Assembly (NCBI GenBank): GCA_015501605.1
Contig: JADNRZ010000006.1
Location: 2,046,001-2,110,000 of the forward strand
From: Panaeolus papilionaceus
Lineage: Eukaryota > Basidiomycota > Agaricomycetes > Agaricales
Direction: 5' to 3'
Length of the DNA stretch: 64,000 nucleotides
Positions within the stretch are counted from its first letter, which is position 1. Every line of letters starts with the position of its first letter. Below the pieces are notes generated by a model that saw only the letters and a list, made by a program, of their open reading frames with translations, did no database searches and was not told the origin of the DNA. This document shows, in pieces, positions 1 through 11,883 of this stretch. Position numbers and translations under genes: made by a program.

Positions 1-1
1 T

Positions 2-229
2 TCTTCAAACACAAAGGCGGCGCTCAAACCGTTCTCTGAATTCCTCATCATCAACCCCCACGTCGCAGACAGTAACGTGTGGTCAGAGTACTACTCCAAA
101 AGCACGCTCATGAGTCCCAAAGCGAAGGCTGAGATGGTGTTGCCCGACAAGAAACCCCTTCCGAACCTCGTGGTGAGGGATGCGATAAGGAACTTCGGGA
201 GTACAGCATATGATGCCAAAGAAATTTGA
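2..229 (+). CDS. 3' end of an ARF-fusion paralogue (C-terminal domain only, cut by window edge)
   Basis: The reading frame opens at the window edge and gives about 75 residues before TGA at 227-229. It closely matches the last part of the ARF-fusion protein encoded at 6154-7506 on the other strand. Shared motifs include [37 protein letters not shown] and RDAIR. This is therefore the end of a second copy of that gene in inverted orientation, about 6 kb away. The N-terminal GTPase part, if present, lies outside the window. The C-terminal residues differ slightly (SEFLII against SEFLLV; NFGSTAYDAKEI against [12 protein letters not shown]), so the copies have diverged. The function of this helical domain is not known to me. 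Confidence 0.8.
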   Translation, partial: SSNTKAALKPFSEFLIINPHVADSNVWSEYYSKSTLMSPKAKAEMVLPDKKPLPNLVVRDAIRNFGSTAYDAKEI

Positions 230-1045
230 TGGGGCTTCATGTTGGGAGAAGGCAGAGGGGAAAATGATGGAAGGATGTGGTATCAGCATAGACACGTGTG
301 CGTCCCGTAACATTAGATAAATAAATGGGTTGTTGATTGGATGCATTCGTCAAACGGACGAGACCTGAGCGAGGAAAATGTCCGGGAATGAGCAAGATGA
401 AAAGAGTCCATGAAGATGTCCATCGGAGAGTTAATGGGCATGAGAGGCAATGCGTCGGAGCAATGAGTTGAGATGAAAGGGGTTGAGGTACATTGTCTGA
501 CAGGATCGATGAACCAATCCCAAGCACACACGTGTCAGTTCTGAATCAGAAAAACGTAAGGTCATACAGAGGACTACAGATAGCGTCAAATGAAGCGTGA
601 CAAAGTAGAGCAATATGGGTGGAATAGGGCTACACATGTACAATGAATGCACCAGCTAAGGATACATGCAGTAAACCAAGAGCATGAAAGCAAGATGAGT
701 TGATGGGGGTGGGGTGAGGTAGTGTAGTCGCAAATGGTCAAGCAAGCGGGTGGGGGTCGGTTAGTGGGTGACTTGAAGCGTAAGATGGCGATAAATCGTG
801 TCCTAAAATGTTGGGAAAACATGAAGCAACTCGAAAGCCAGATCGAGTACAAATCGTCCAGTCCAGATATGGATTTAGATGAAGCGGACGCAAAAAAGAA
901 AAGACAAGGGAGGAGAAATACGATGAATGAAATAGTCGAAAACGAAATGAAGCGAAACGAGATCAAATCAAATCAAGACGAACAGCAAAATCAAAGCATA
1001 GCATCGCAGAGCTCAATTTCTCGAGATGAGCGACGCTTCATCCAC
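230..1045. other. Intergenic region between two convergent genes
   Basis: Lies between the stop of the + strand gene (229) and the stop of the - strand gene (1046). It should hold both 3' UTRs. Open frames on either strand are short and have no splice structure or recognisable family. No RNA gene or repeat is seen. Confidence 0.5.
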
Positions 1046-4000
1046 TCAAGGTCTCGGGGGTGGGTACCTATCACCACGCCCACCGTACCCTCCCCTCCCG
1101 TAAGGCCTAGCAGGCCCAGGAGGTGGGGGTCCGTGGGGAGGCGAACGTGGCCTAGCATACGCATCGTGCCCATGTGGATGTGAATGTGGGTGCGCATGTG
1201 CATGAGGTGGAGGTGGTGGATACTCCATGGGTCCAGGACGATAATCCCTGCCCCTCATATCCCTATCCCTCATCATGTCTCTGTCCCTATCGCGATCCCT
1301 ATCACCTGGTGGCCCACCACCCGGAGGTGGTGCCCATGAAGATGGGGGACCGTGAGGACTCGATGTGCGAGGTGGTGCGAGAGGAGGGTAGTGGTCGCCA
1401 GCACCGCGGCGATGTGGTGGTGGCAAATCGCGAGCCGGAGGTGGAGGCGCTGGTGTGTAGTAATCACCGTACTCGTCTCGGGCTCTTTTAGCTGGTGGAC
1501 GCAGATCGTCGGGAGGACCACCACCAGGGCGTCGGGGTGGGGGTGGTGGAGATGGACTTCGATGGCGAACTCGTCCGTAGGGTGGATTGTAAGGTCCAGG
1601 GGGTGGGCGGTCGCGACGGTCATCAATGGGTGGAGGTGGGGCATATGAGCGATCGCGGTCGTCGAGATGTGGTGGGCCAGGAGGGTAATCTGACACCATT
1701 GTTAGACGATAGTTTTATCAAGTTGAGAATGCAACGTACCACGAGGAGGATATTCCCTGTCCCTTGGATCCCATCCACTAGACCTTGGAGGCGGAGGTGG
1801 ATAATCTCTCCCATACGACTCACTAGGGTCCCAATGATCACCCCAGCGCTCACGTCGTCCATAGTTATGTTGTTGATGATACTGCCAGTCACGGTCTCTG
1901 TCGCGATCAGGGGCATCAGGAGGTGGATGAGGAACACCACGGACACTTCCAGGTGGGGATGGAGGAGGGTACCGGCGAGGAGCATGCGAAGCGGGTGATG
2001 CGTCTCTAGAATCCCGAGCATCGCGAATATCCCTTGGGTATCTCTCCCTCTCAAATCGTGCAGGAGGGTGAGCAGGAGGAGGCCCAGAGTCTATAGGCAG
2101 GTTATCTTGAGGAGTATGTCGTCGTGATTCAGGCGCAGGAGGGTACTCCTGTGGGGGAGCACCCCTCCCAGTGCTACTACTGGAACTAGCCGCGTAAGGG
2201 GTCGCTGCTGCTGATGCTGTTGCATTTTTTCGGATTTCCTCTTGTCGTTGGATCTCATGGAACAGCGGAGCCAGAGCCCCAATATCCAGTGCAGTCTCTC
2301 CAGGCGGCAGACTTCCATAGAACTGTCTACCATAAGGTGGGCGCTCAATCTTGATGGGCTGGTCCTCATTGTCGTTGCCTGAAGACGGCTGGTCTTGATT
2401 AGGGGCATCTGGAAGAGGCTTTTTCTCGGGTATGGGCACATCAATGCCAGCAATAGGGATAATAGGCGGAGATGCAGGGATGACAAACGTAGTAACCCTC
2501 GGAGTACCACCAGACGAAGCCCTGGATGATCGGATGTCATTATCGTGATCGTCACCCTCAGCAGCAGCTTCAGCGGCACGTTGGGCAGAGGGAATTTCGG
2601 ACTCGCGAAGAGTTGATGCACCTTCAGTGGGCATGGTACCCGTGGGCAGCGGTCGACTCTCAGTCGCTGTCATCGCTGCCCCGGCTCCCTGTGCTCCCGC
2701 TGCATCACCTTGACTAAGTTGGATTTTGCGTTTCTCTTCCCGTGCTTTTTCGATCAGAGGACGCAGCTCAGCAGGGTCAGTCTGGCCGGGTGCGAGATCA
2801 GGGATGTGCAGAGACCGTTCAATAATAGGATCAACAAGTTCCAGATGCTGATCTCGGCGGTTGCGTTTCCTTGGTTCATCATTTGGACGTCGCTGCTGAG
2901 AAGGAACCCCATCACCGCCGAATTCAACACCATGAGGAAACGAGGGAGGAGGCCCAAAGCTGATGGTTGCTCTGCTGTCAGATACAGGGCGAGAGTCATA
3001 GCCTTGGTCATGATCAGAGCGGTTATTGAAATCTCGAGGAGGAGGGGGAGGACCGCCCCAAGCAGCACGTCTTGGAGGAAGAGGCTCTTTAGTGTCATAA
3101 CCATTGTAGTCCTTATTGGGATAGCCAGCAGGGGAACGTTCATACACAGAGTCTGGGCGGGGAGGGCGATTAGGCGCAGAATAATATTCCCTTGACCGAG
3201 TAGGATCATAAGGTTCATCGTGGGGTTCATCAGGCAAATTTGTCGAAGCCGAAGAGAAAGCACTACTAGGAGGTGGCGGTCCATTGTCCCTATGCGAGTC
3301 TTGGGTAGACCCAGCAGATGTTGGAGGGGCACCAGGACCGTTTGTGCCGTTTGCAGACAGACTTAGTTCTCTGAGATGCTGAGATCCAGGAGAGTAACGA
3401 TCACCCTGCATAAGAAACAGAGAACAAAAGGTTAGCACATGAATAGAATAAGAGCAAACTGCCACGCACATCATTTGAACCCGCCTTCGCTCCAGAACCC
3501 GCAGAGGCCCCATTTTCAGCAGCAGTTGTTGAAGATGTCGTTTGAACGGGTTCTGAATCCTTTGGAGCCGCTGTTGTTGAAGGTTTCTCGGTAGTATCAC
3601 CACCCTTGGAGTCAGAAATGGGAATAACACCCTTGTAGAGACTAGCCAAAGCAGCTGGTTGAGGGACAGCTCTGAAGAATGGATGCTGGCCTTCCTTGAT
3701 AATCCTCTTGAGATTCTCCAAGATTTCCAAGTCGTTCTTGCCAGGAGGTAACCGTGGCGTTGGTTTGGCTTCCTGAGACCTTCCTGACGCCGTGGTTGCT
3801 TGCCCTCCGGGTTGCTGGTGATGCTGTGTTCCAGCTGGTCCGTAAACTGAGCTCTGCTGCGACTGAACATGCTGCATGGTATTCATATTGTCAAATGCTG
3901 CGTAACCCGTCGTATTTGCCCCTGGTGGTCGTCCTGAATGGTATTGGAAGCTTGGTGAATGTTGAACCGGATATGGCGGTGCCATTGTTCCCTGCATTTT

Positions 4001-4147
4001 TGCGTTTGGGTTGAAAATTGGCGGTTCTTCACTTGGAATTGGGACAAGATATTCAGTATTTGGAGCGCCAGTGAGAGTCGTTACAGTTCGCTCGCGGTTT
4101 GTATGATCTTTGCGAGGTTTTCTCTTCTTGTTTGACCTTGATGACAT
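1046..4147 (-). CDS. Pro/Arg-rich low-complexity protein, 995 aa
   Basis: Three exons on the minus strand: 4147-3470, 3405-1740 and 1689-1046. Introns of 64 and 50 nt have GT-AG ends and compatible phases. The N-terminus is basic (SNKKRKPRKDH), suggesting nuclear targeting. A short ordered-looking segment follows near residue 150 (LPPGKNDLEILENLKRIIKE), then a long Ser/Pro/Thr-rich stretch. Another possible conserved block near residue 530 reads PPYGRQFYGSLPPGE. The C-terminal third is dominated by proline runs and Arg-Asp repeats (DRDRDRDRD) ending in a Gly/Arg/Tyr segment, a composition common in RNA-associated proteins. I do not recognise a family. The low-complexity reading frame creates long antisense open frames, which are ignored here. 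The introns and the continuous frame support a real gene; a nuclear or RNA role is only inferred from composition. Confidence 0.75.
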
Positions 4148-4534
4148 CGGTGGGCCAGGCTTACTGCTAGCGAGAACCCTGATTTGTCAGTCGTCTAGGA
4201 CACAAACGTGATGCCGGCGAACCTGCCCACAATGCCCAGCACTACAATAATAGGTAGATTATTAACAGAAAACGACGAGCAGCGCGATAATAAAATGGCG
4301 CTGAGGAAGGGTGTGAACGAGTGTCAAGGTCAAGGATGGTGGTTCAGAATCAAGAAAGGATACAATTTGGATACCAAAAAGCTCCGCTTGTCCGGTCACA
4401 AACGCTTCAATTTTACACCAAATATCAGAACCATCTCTGATCCGGTCAGGTCGAGTCCTTGGTCATCCAAGAAATTCTTCGTCTTGGATTATTAGCTGTA
4501 TATACCCACATTCAACAACTTCTACCCTCAAATT

Positions 4535-4680
4535 TCAAGAAAATGACTGGAATACTGGGGTGGTGCCATCGATTTCATTTCCGAGTTGTCGTTTGCGTCT
4601 TGCCTTTTCAAGGGTATGTGGTTTCATGAACATCAACATCCGATTCCGCACACGTTCATTTCGGGTTCGCATGGCGCCTT
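4535..4680 (-). CDS. Possible last exon of a small unidentified gene
   Basis: A minus-strand frame of 48 codons starts right after a CTTAG acceptor and ends in TGA at 4535-4537. It encodes a basic peptide with MRTRNERVRNRM and EKARRKRQLG. A second coding-looking frame lies upstream (about 4720-4812, with LPPLIWNSYRRTSP) after a TTTTCAG acceptor. I could not join the two with a normal-length intron in matching phase, and found no convincing start. It may be a small multi-exon gene read toward 4535, or a decayed one. No family recognised. Confidence 0.3.
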
Positions 4681-6153
4681 CTAAGAGAAATATACATGAT
4701 TACCCTGAACGATAAAACTTCTTGAGCATGGGGGCGCCTACTTGGGAAGGACTTGTCCTCCTGTAGGAGTTCCAAATCAAAGGGGGTAATTCATTGGCCT
4801 CGAGGCTGAAAACGGCGAAATTCGGAGATTAGATTTATAATTTCGATTACAGCATCTATACTAGCTTCTATCTAGAATTATGCAGTGCAGGTCCCAGTGG
4901 AGGTGTCTCAGGGAGATAGTGCTACGCATGCAGTTGATTGCGATGATCATTTGATTCATGATGAGCCCGCATTCGGATTGTTAAAGAGCAAGATAAGAGG
5001 ACGGGATGCTGTTCAAATTTGTCGAAAGGGTCACTTCAAAAAGTTCATCATGAAGGATACAAGACGAAGCATCGGCGGAATCGGCGGCCGTGGACTAGCA
5101 GGTGGGTGAAAGTGCTAACAAAACGGCAACGAACCTGAACGAGCCCAGATCTCGCACCAGTGACTGCCAGAAACCTTCACAGAGACTAGAAATAAATCAT
5201 AATTAGCAACTCGAACGCCACACCACTGATATCACCTGATAACCCGATAAAGCTTCTTCGCCTGATGATTTGGCGCTTATTTTTCCTATCAAAGCACGTC
5301 ATCGCATCATCTGACACCCACCCCCGCATTTAAAGCCTCCCTCCTGTAAATATATCTTCTCTGCGCCCACAATCGGATAGTTGTTGATCTGTACGAATGT
5401 ATAGTTAATTTAGCGTTGGCTACACATAGACTCCCCATCCACAAACCGTCGATCAATTCGATTGTGGGTGAGAGCGATAACGTGGTGCGGTGTGTCTAGT
5501 GGATACTCGTAATCCAGTGCTTTCAGAAGGCTCCGTGTGTAAAGAAGTTGTACTATAACATCTATAAATAAGTCCGTTGTACATAAACCCGTCAAGCTCA
5601 ACTGCAGGATGAATAGAAAACAAAGCAAGCATTGTGGGAGCTCAGTGGGAATATTAGACTTTTGACGGAGATGGGTACACCCTGATCTCGGGCGGAGGTT
5701 TAAACACCGATATCGGTACCGATGGATCAGGGCCCGCTCTCGATGGAGGTCTCATTTCGAACTCAGAGCCCCTGATGATCCCCATAATCAAATATGTTGT
5801 ACATATCTCCTGATGTTGGCTGCACGACTCAGTACAGTGTTGTAGACACTAGGTGGTCACTGGTGCCTCGTATTCTCCAAAGTCGAGTAACTGCCGCATA
5901 AACTCAGGCTCCTCGAGATGCAAGTCACGTATCTGCTAAATCGCAATAAAGGGCCAAATATCCCCAGTATGATATTCATATGATCAGATATTTTATATCC
6001 TTTTCGCCAAGAATGATGTCCAAGTTCGCATCGTTGTAGTAGCTCGACCAGTGTATCATTGACGTTGATAGTGATGGGCTGTAAAACAGTGCTCGAGTGG
6101 CTTACGCTACACATACAGTATTGGATACTACATATCTTCTAACAATAACCTCG
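4681..6153. other. Region without a confident gene
   Basis: Contains fragments that might belong to the small gene ending at 4535 and the 3' flank of the ARF-fusion gene. A 74-codon + strand frame at 4885-5109 overlaps these fragments, has no recognisable features and is not called. No RNA gene or mobile element seen. Confidence 0.4.
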
Positions 6154-7506
6154 CTATTTATCTTTGGCGCTATAGTTCACATTGCCAACAGCCCTAATCG
6201 CATCTCGAATAACAAGGTTCGGGAGTGGTTTCTTGTCTGGCAAGACCATCTCGGCCTTCGCCTGAGGCGACATCAAAACACCCTTGGAGTAGTACTCTGA
6301 CCACAGGTTACCATCCACGACGTGGGGGTTGACGAGGAGGAACTCAGAGAAGGGCTTCAGGTCTTGTCCTGTGGTGGCGCTTTCCTCCGTTGTGACCTTG
6401 CCCTCGACGCTCGCTTCATTCGAAGCTTCCGGCATGTTTCTGATTCCAAAGTGCACGATCTGGATCCAGAAGTATGTCATGGAAAGATGGAACGTTTTCC
6501 CATTCGTATCGGGACTGGCGGCGATGTACTCCTCCAAGCCCTTGAAGAGCATATCCTTCCCATTTCTTCTCCCGTACTTGGTGAGAATGACATAGGCAAG
6601 ACGAATGTGAGTGTAGTGGTCCCATTCTGGAAGATTGAACGATCGGAAACGCGCGAGAAGTTCGTCGTCTGAAAGGTCTGCTTGGTTCTCGCTCCTAGTA
6701 ATCCAGGACTCGAGCTTCTGCGCCAGATCAGTTGGCGAGCGGGGGTTGGGCATCGTACGAGTTTCGGAAGAAGTGATTGGGGGAAGGGCAGCGCTAGCCT
6801 GTTTGGACACGTCGAACGCAAAGCTGAGCCATTCAAAAGCATCTGTTAACCCGACTGGAGGCTTTGTGGTGAAGGAGGTCTTGAAGATAGTTGATAGTCG
6901 GCCAGCGGTGGCTTTGGAAAATGCTGTTCGTATTTCATCAATCTTCAAAGCATTAGGATTATCGCATTTGTTGGCTAAGCTATGGTAGAAAAAACATGTA
7001 TGGATGAGTTCGGATAAAAGCCAAATTAAATTGAGCCCTTACATCAGGATCGGAAAACTGGATTTGATTTTGTCGCCTTTCACGTTATCTCGATGAAGCA
7101 CTTCTAACACCTCCGTCAACATCTCCACACTCTCCTCGAGCCGCCATTTGTCGGTCATATCGACGACCCAAATAATAGCATCACTATTCACGAGGTACAA
7201 GGGGAGGAGGTGTCGGAGGTACCTCGTTCCACCACAGCCTCCACCATCGGTTTCCCAAGCAGCAAGACGAAGAGATTTACCACTTCTGGTGGTTATCCCT
7301 AAATCAACGGATTCGACGTTGAAACCGATGCTAGGGATGGTTGTGACGACCTCCCCGAGTGCTAGGCGGTATAAGAGGGTGGTCTTTCCGGCATTATCGA
7401 GGCCGAGAATCATAACTGTGTGTTCCTCGGATGCGCCATAGCGAAGGCGGCGAATAAGATTGCGCAGGACTGTGGTCATTGATACGGACGTGTGGGATTT
7501 GTGCAA
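6154..7506 (-). CDS. ARF-like small GTPase fused to a C-terminal helical domain, 429 aa
   Basis: Two exons, 7506-7043 and 6979-6154, around a 63-nt GT-AG intron that restores FPILILANKCD across the junction. The N-terminal 190 residues are an ARF/ARL GTPase: P-loop GLDNAGKTT near residue 35, switch [12 protein letters not shown] and NKCD near residue 158. The G3 region is odd: ARFs have WDVGGQ, here it reads [10 protein letters not shown], so the catalytic Gln is not recognisable. A C-terminal extension of about 240 residues follows, with [25 protein letters not shown] and LVNPHVVD. These resemble stand-alone hypothetical proteins that I recall from bacteria and fungi; this similarity is from memory and unverified. 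ARFs normally end near residue 180, so this is a fusion. A paralogue lies at 2-229. A second in-frame Met at residue 10 is an alternative start. Confidence 0.85.
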
Positions 7507-7843
7507 GTTGACTTTGATGAGGTGATGTCCCCTGCAGTCAAATCGTAGCGTGTATTTATGTCTTCTAGACCTGTGGTCAATAATTTGTACCAGACGTGTT
7601 CCGCAGTGCTTAGGAACGATCTTCGCCTTGTAATTGCTTCAAATGACTCAAGTGATGGATTTATATGAGGAAGACACGCGTCCTGCTGATATGGCGCATC
7701 GCCGTGTCCTGAAGGCTGTGCTCACCCCATGATTGTCAGGGACACAGGTCAAGGTTGTAAGCTGTTCATACCCCACGAGTCACCTTACAAGTGTAAATGC
7801 TTGAATTTTAAACTTGGTTTACCGACTACTGAGTTTACTGCAC
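7507..7843. other. Intergenic, presumed ARF-fusion promoter
   Basis: Upstream of the ARF-fusion start and downstream of the W-intron family gene. A 61-codon + strand frame here is antisense to the last exon of the neighbouring gene and is not called. Confidence 0.4.
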
Positions 7844-9036
7844 CTAAACGCCAACAGCGGGCGATCGAAGCAACCATTGCTTGCCTTCATCTGTCAGGTA
7901 ACCATACCAGCTAGATGCCAGTGGTGAAGACATAGGGTATTTAAGGTACTCATTCGAACCGAAATAGCCTCCTGTTAAATTCGGGAGAAGGTCAACGACG
8001 CATCAAAGAACGTGAAGCCCGGGTTTCTTACTTTGTCGAGCAATGACAATATCTTCTGCATGCTGCCAGACATCTGGCTCTCCTTGGGCAGCCGCCATCA
8101 ACCCGGTCGAGGTCCTCATTACTGAATCGAAAAGGACCCTCCTCGTATCCTCGGTATAGAATTGGATATCTTCATCCGAAAGTGTTCCAAGAAAGGCGGT
8201 ACATAGGATATAGACCCTCAAATTCTCGACAATTGTCGAGATGCTTGAGAGGACTGGCATGTTCTGTGGGTCCCCGTTCGCGACAGTGCCACCGTAGACC
8301 ATGACATGAGTAAGCTGCTTCATTGAGCGAAGAGCATCAAATGACCAAGTTGACTCCGCGTATGAGAGTTCGAGGTGTGTGATTGACTGGAATATAGGCC
8401 TGAGCAGGTCGTCCTTGGTCAGGTCGCCCAGTTGCGCATGCAATCTTTGCAACGATTGAAAGGTAGATATGACAGGCAGAATTTGAACCATATAGAAAAC
8501 GGATACATGGACGGGAGTGGATACTAGGCACTCCAGGTTGTGGCATTTTTCCAAGATTGAGATCGTTAGGGTATTGGGTTTTCCATCTAAGAGATTTGTG
8601 TCGAAGTACCTGATGAACGAGGTAATCTCGTCGATACTGACAGATGAAGGAATTGTCTCGAAGTTGGGAAAGCGCCGAATGTGACGTTGATAGCAGACAC
8701 GATATCTGAGGGGTCGCAACCTGTTTTCAGGTTAAATGCATATAAGTATAAGTAGATTGGTTACTATGAAATGATCATGCAATATCGACGGCCTAAATCT
8801 CACCAGTCTCGAACCCGGCTTGCTGTTAGAATCAGGAGACTGTTTGCCGTTTGATCGACCGGGTTAAACGCGATCTCAAATATCCTACGCTCGAGGTCGA
8901 GCGGTATTATAGTATTGATACTATTGGATTCCATTCTTGCCGATTGTTTGAATCGAAATGGAGTGGGGAGAGCTGAGATAGAGTCAGGTTCGAAAACGCA
9001 GTTCGCATGTTTTGTTTGTATACTAGAGGTAGCCAA
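7844..9036 (-). CDS. W-intron family protein (Agaricomycete F-box-like family), 349 aa
   Basis: Three exons, 9036-8804, 8720-8032 and 7971-7844, with introns of 83 and 60 nt. Exon 1 carries the short N-terminal motif of the family: PLDLERRIFEIAF followed by SRVRDW. The first intron splits the Trp codon as TG|G. Exon 2 continues LRPLRYRV and holds leucine-rich-repeat-like segments (SITHLELSYAE, LTHVMVYGG). Exon 3 gives the family tail YLTDEGKQW. The N-terminal motif looks like a reduced F-box (LPPELERxIFE), but I cannot show SKP1 binding. The next gene upstream is a tandem paralogue on the same strand with the same exon plan. I know this as a widely expanded family of hypothetical proteins in mushrooms. 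Confidence 0.8.
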
Positions 9037-9240
9037 ACAAACACGTCGCGCTTCAAGGCAATTAGGGATTTATTAAAGTGGTGGGCAATGCCATCCTGCT
9101 ACATAAATGGTAGGGAGTAGCGATTTGGGACCTTGAAAATATTTTTTGTCAATTAATTTAATTTGTACGAGGATGCTACCATACATATCTAAGAGAAAAT
9201 ACAACATACCAGCGAAACCCAATAATTTATCCCAGTGGCC

Positions 9241-10324
9241 CTACGTGGCAGAATGTGCCCATGCCTTTCCTTCATCGGTAAGATACTGATGCCAATCGAA
9301 GAGAGAGGATACAGGATATTTGAGGTATTCGTCGGACTTGAAATAATTTCCTATGTTGTTTGTGAGACGATAAGCAAAGATTGCATTTGAGTAAAACTGA
9401 TAGAGAGAATTCTCACTTTGTCGGGCAGTCACAATATTTTCTGCTTGAAACCAAATATCAGGCTGCAGTCCACGAGCAGCTCTAACGATGTTACGCAAGA
9501 CGTTCATTTCAGCTGTGAAAATGACATTCCGAGGGTCCTCACTGTAAAATTTGACATCCACATCCAAGAGCCCATCGCCAAAACTAGTGCAAAATATGAA
9601 AACCTTGAGGTTTTCAACAAATCCGGATATTTTAGACAGTATTGGCATGTTATAAACCTGCGCAATTTCGCCGCCATATAACATAACATGTGTGAGGTGT
9701 TTGAGTGAATGAAGGGCATGGAATGGCCACGTGGGCTCAGCATATGCGAGTTCGATGTGTGTGAGTGATTGGAACGCGCTAGCAAGTAAGTCCTCTTTGT
9801 TAATGTCCTCAAGTCTGGCAGATAGCCTCCGCAATGAACAAAAATTGGACATGGATATGAGGGTCTTGCCCATGCAAGGACCGGTAGAATAACTGTCCGG
9901 ATCGCTAACCAGACTCTTCAGATTGTTGCATTTCTTCAGTACAGATCCAAGTTCCGAGTTTGGATCAGAGAAACCTGTTACTATGCAACATTTGATGAAC
10001 GACGCAATTTCATCGATCCTGACGGATGTAGGAGTGTTTTCAAATTTTGGAAACCGTTGGGAGTTTAGTTGAATACAGATACGAAATCGGAGTGGTCGCA
10101 GCCTAGAAAAGCGCACCCGATCTAGTAAGCTAAGGTGATACATGACACGATAAGATACCAGATGGTTACCAGCTTCGAACTCGGTGCGCTGTTAATATCA
10201 TTCGGCTATTGGCGCCCTCCATGGTGCCAGTGGGGTCGTACGCGATCTCAAAGATCCTTCGCTCTAACTCTGGTGGGAGCACAGGCTCGCAAATTTCAAG
10301 GCTGGGGCATGATGATGATGACAT
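9241..10324 (-). CDS. W-intron family protein, tandem paralogue, 316 aa
   Basis: Three exons: 10324-10170, 10102-9417 and 9350-9241. The start ATG is followed by SSSSCPSLEICEP. LPPELERRIFEIAYDP and HRVRSW follow, with the Trp codon again split by intron 1 (67 nt). Exon 2 matches the neighbour at 7844-9036 motif by motif (LRPLRFRI, TSVRIDEI, LTHIELAYAEPTW, LTHVMLYGGE). The second intron (9351-9416, 66 nt) is a multiple of three and has no in-frame stop, so the unspliced frame also stays open. I infer splicing because it restores the family tail NYFKSDEYLKYP in the position seen in the paralogue. Function unknown. Confidence 0.8.
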
Positions 10325-10562
10325 TTAAATCGAACACGCTGGTTGGAGGTATTGAGAAAGGATTGGAGCATTGACTCATGCTCAAGGTATTGTTTGTTTG
10401 TACACCTGACAGAACCAAACGAACGCGTCGCGACGTCCCTCGATGTAACAAATACGGACAAGTGCCCCTATTGTTGGAACTTATCTGTGCATAATTTTGA
10501 TAAATCGAGCAGTACGTTGTACGATACTTCGTAGTCACTCTAATTGTGTGCTTCTATAAGCG

Positions 10563-11883
10563 TTATTCTCCCGGTATAACGTGTCTCCAGCTACCAGTCA
10601 GGTACTTCTGGACAGCGCTGATCGGAATGACCGAGTCCCTCAACCTGCCATTTCGATATGGAATATCCGCCGCAAACGGTATCGACCAACTGAACCAAAG
10701 AAACGTCCAGATATATCCCAAAACTTTTGTCCACCCGGTTTCGCGAAGCCCAGCACTGTGGGCAAAAGAGAGCACCCCATCCTCGATGGTGATAATCAGG
10801 ACTTGAAGTAAGACGAATTGAACCGTTCTTATGCTCTGCGCGCCGTCCTGCGATGCGAAAAAATCTCCTGTTAAATGGAAAAGAGCCGAAATCCAAAATA
10901 TGGTGAATAGCTTGAAATAGCGCTGTAGACGTCCGCTTCGTGGTAGTCCAAGTTTCGAGGCAAAGAAATTGGCATGCAAGATGAACGGCTGTATCGGAGC
11001 GATGTTGGGTCAATTACGCAGATACCGGTGAAAAGGAATGTTACCCGTCGAAAGAGTTGATGCCAGTATACACTGAGTATCATTTACACCGTCAGTTAGG
11101 ATGATTCCATCCCATGACATATGTAAGGACTCACCCCCAGAAGCGACGGACAGTGTATGCATCCGCAATAGAACCAAACAAATCAGGCCAGTCCGTATTG
11201 ACAGCCAGACCTGCCAAAACGCATACTATGCTCGCCATCGCATATGCAATAGTCATACCCGCCACGACGTGTATCCAGTGCAGTGCATAAATCAGACGCC
11301 ATAGACGCCGGGTACCCGTGATAAGCCTTGCGTCGACGTGGGGTTGAAAATATGGGTTGTGAACATTTGCCAGCGTCCCAACTTCCCATACCATCGTGAA
11401 GATAATTATTCTTCTAACCTGCCGAAGGATGAATGCTGTGTTTGACGTGCGTTGTTGGTTTAGGGGAAGCTTGCTCTGGGATCTGTGTGCAAAGTTGACG
11501 CCTCGGGGGTTTACCGTTATCTTTAACGCCCATCGGAGGCGAGACAGAAGTGGTTGCTCAGAAATAGGTTTAACGGACTGGGGTATGGAGCGGAAATCCC
11601 TTTGTGGATTGCAAAGAAGGATATTGGCTGATGAGTAGAGAATCATGATTCCAAACTTGCAACCTATGATATGTGCACCTAATTGTGAGTGATACTGACT
11701 CCGAGCTGCTGAGGTGCCAAAAGTCCCATACAGCCCAACAGCCACAATGAACAGGAAGAGTGCCCTACGGTAAGGACATGTAGGCCTCACGGTGAGTGAG
11801 CAAACATAGAGGGCTGTCTGTATTTGCCCAAGAAATATGGGAAAGAAGAAATGAGAGGTAATCTGTTGATACCAAGTGGTCAT
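10563..11883 (-). CDS. Wax-synthase-like membrane acyltransferase (MBOAT_2 type), 400 aa
   Basis: Three exons: 11883-11135, a 28-nt micro-exon 11072-11045, and 10988-10563; introns are 62 and 56 nt. The protein has several hydrophobic segments. It carries the hallmarks of fungal wax-synthase-domain proteins: RRFWG then VYWHQLFRR across the first junction, and WISALFHLTGDFF with a candidate catalytic His. These integral membrane proteins transfer acyl groups, and some act as acetyltransferases in fungal terpenoid pathways. No terpene cyclase, P450 or other pathway gene is next to it, so its substrate cannot be inferred. Length fits the family. The micro-exon carries the conserved WHQ motif, which supports the splice model. 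Confidence 0.8.
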
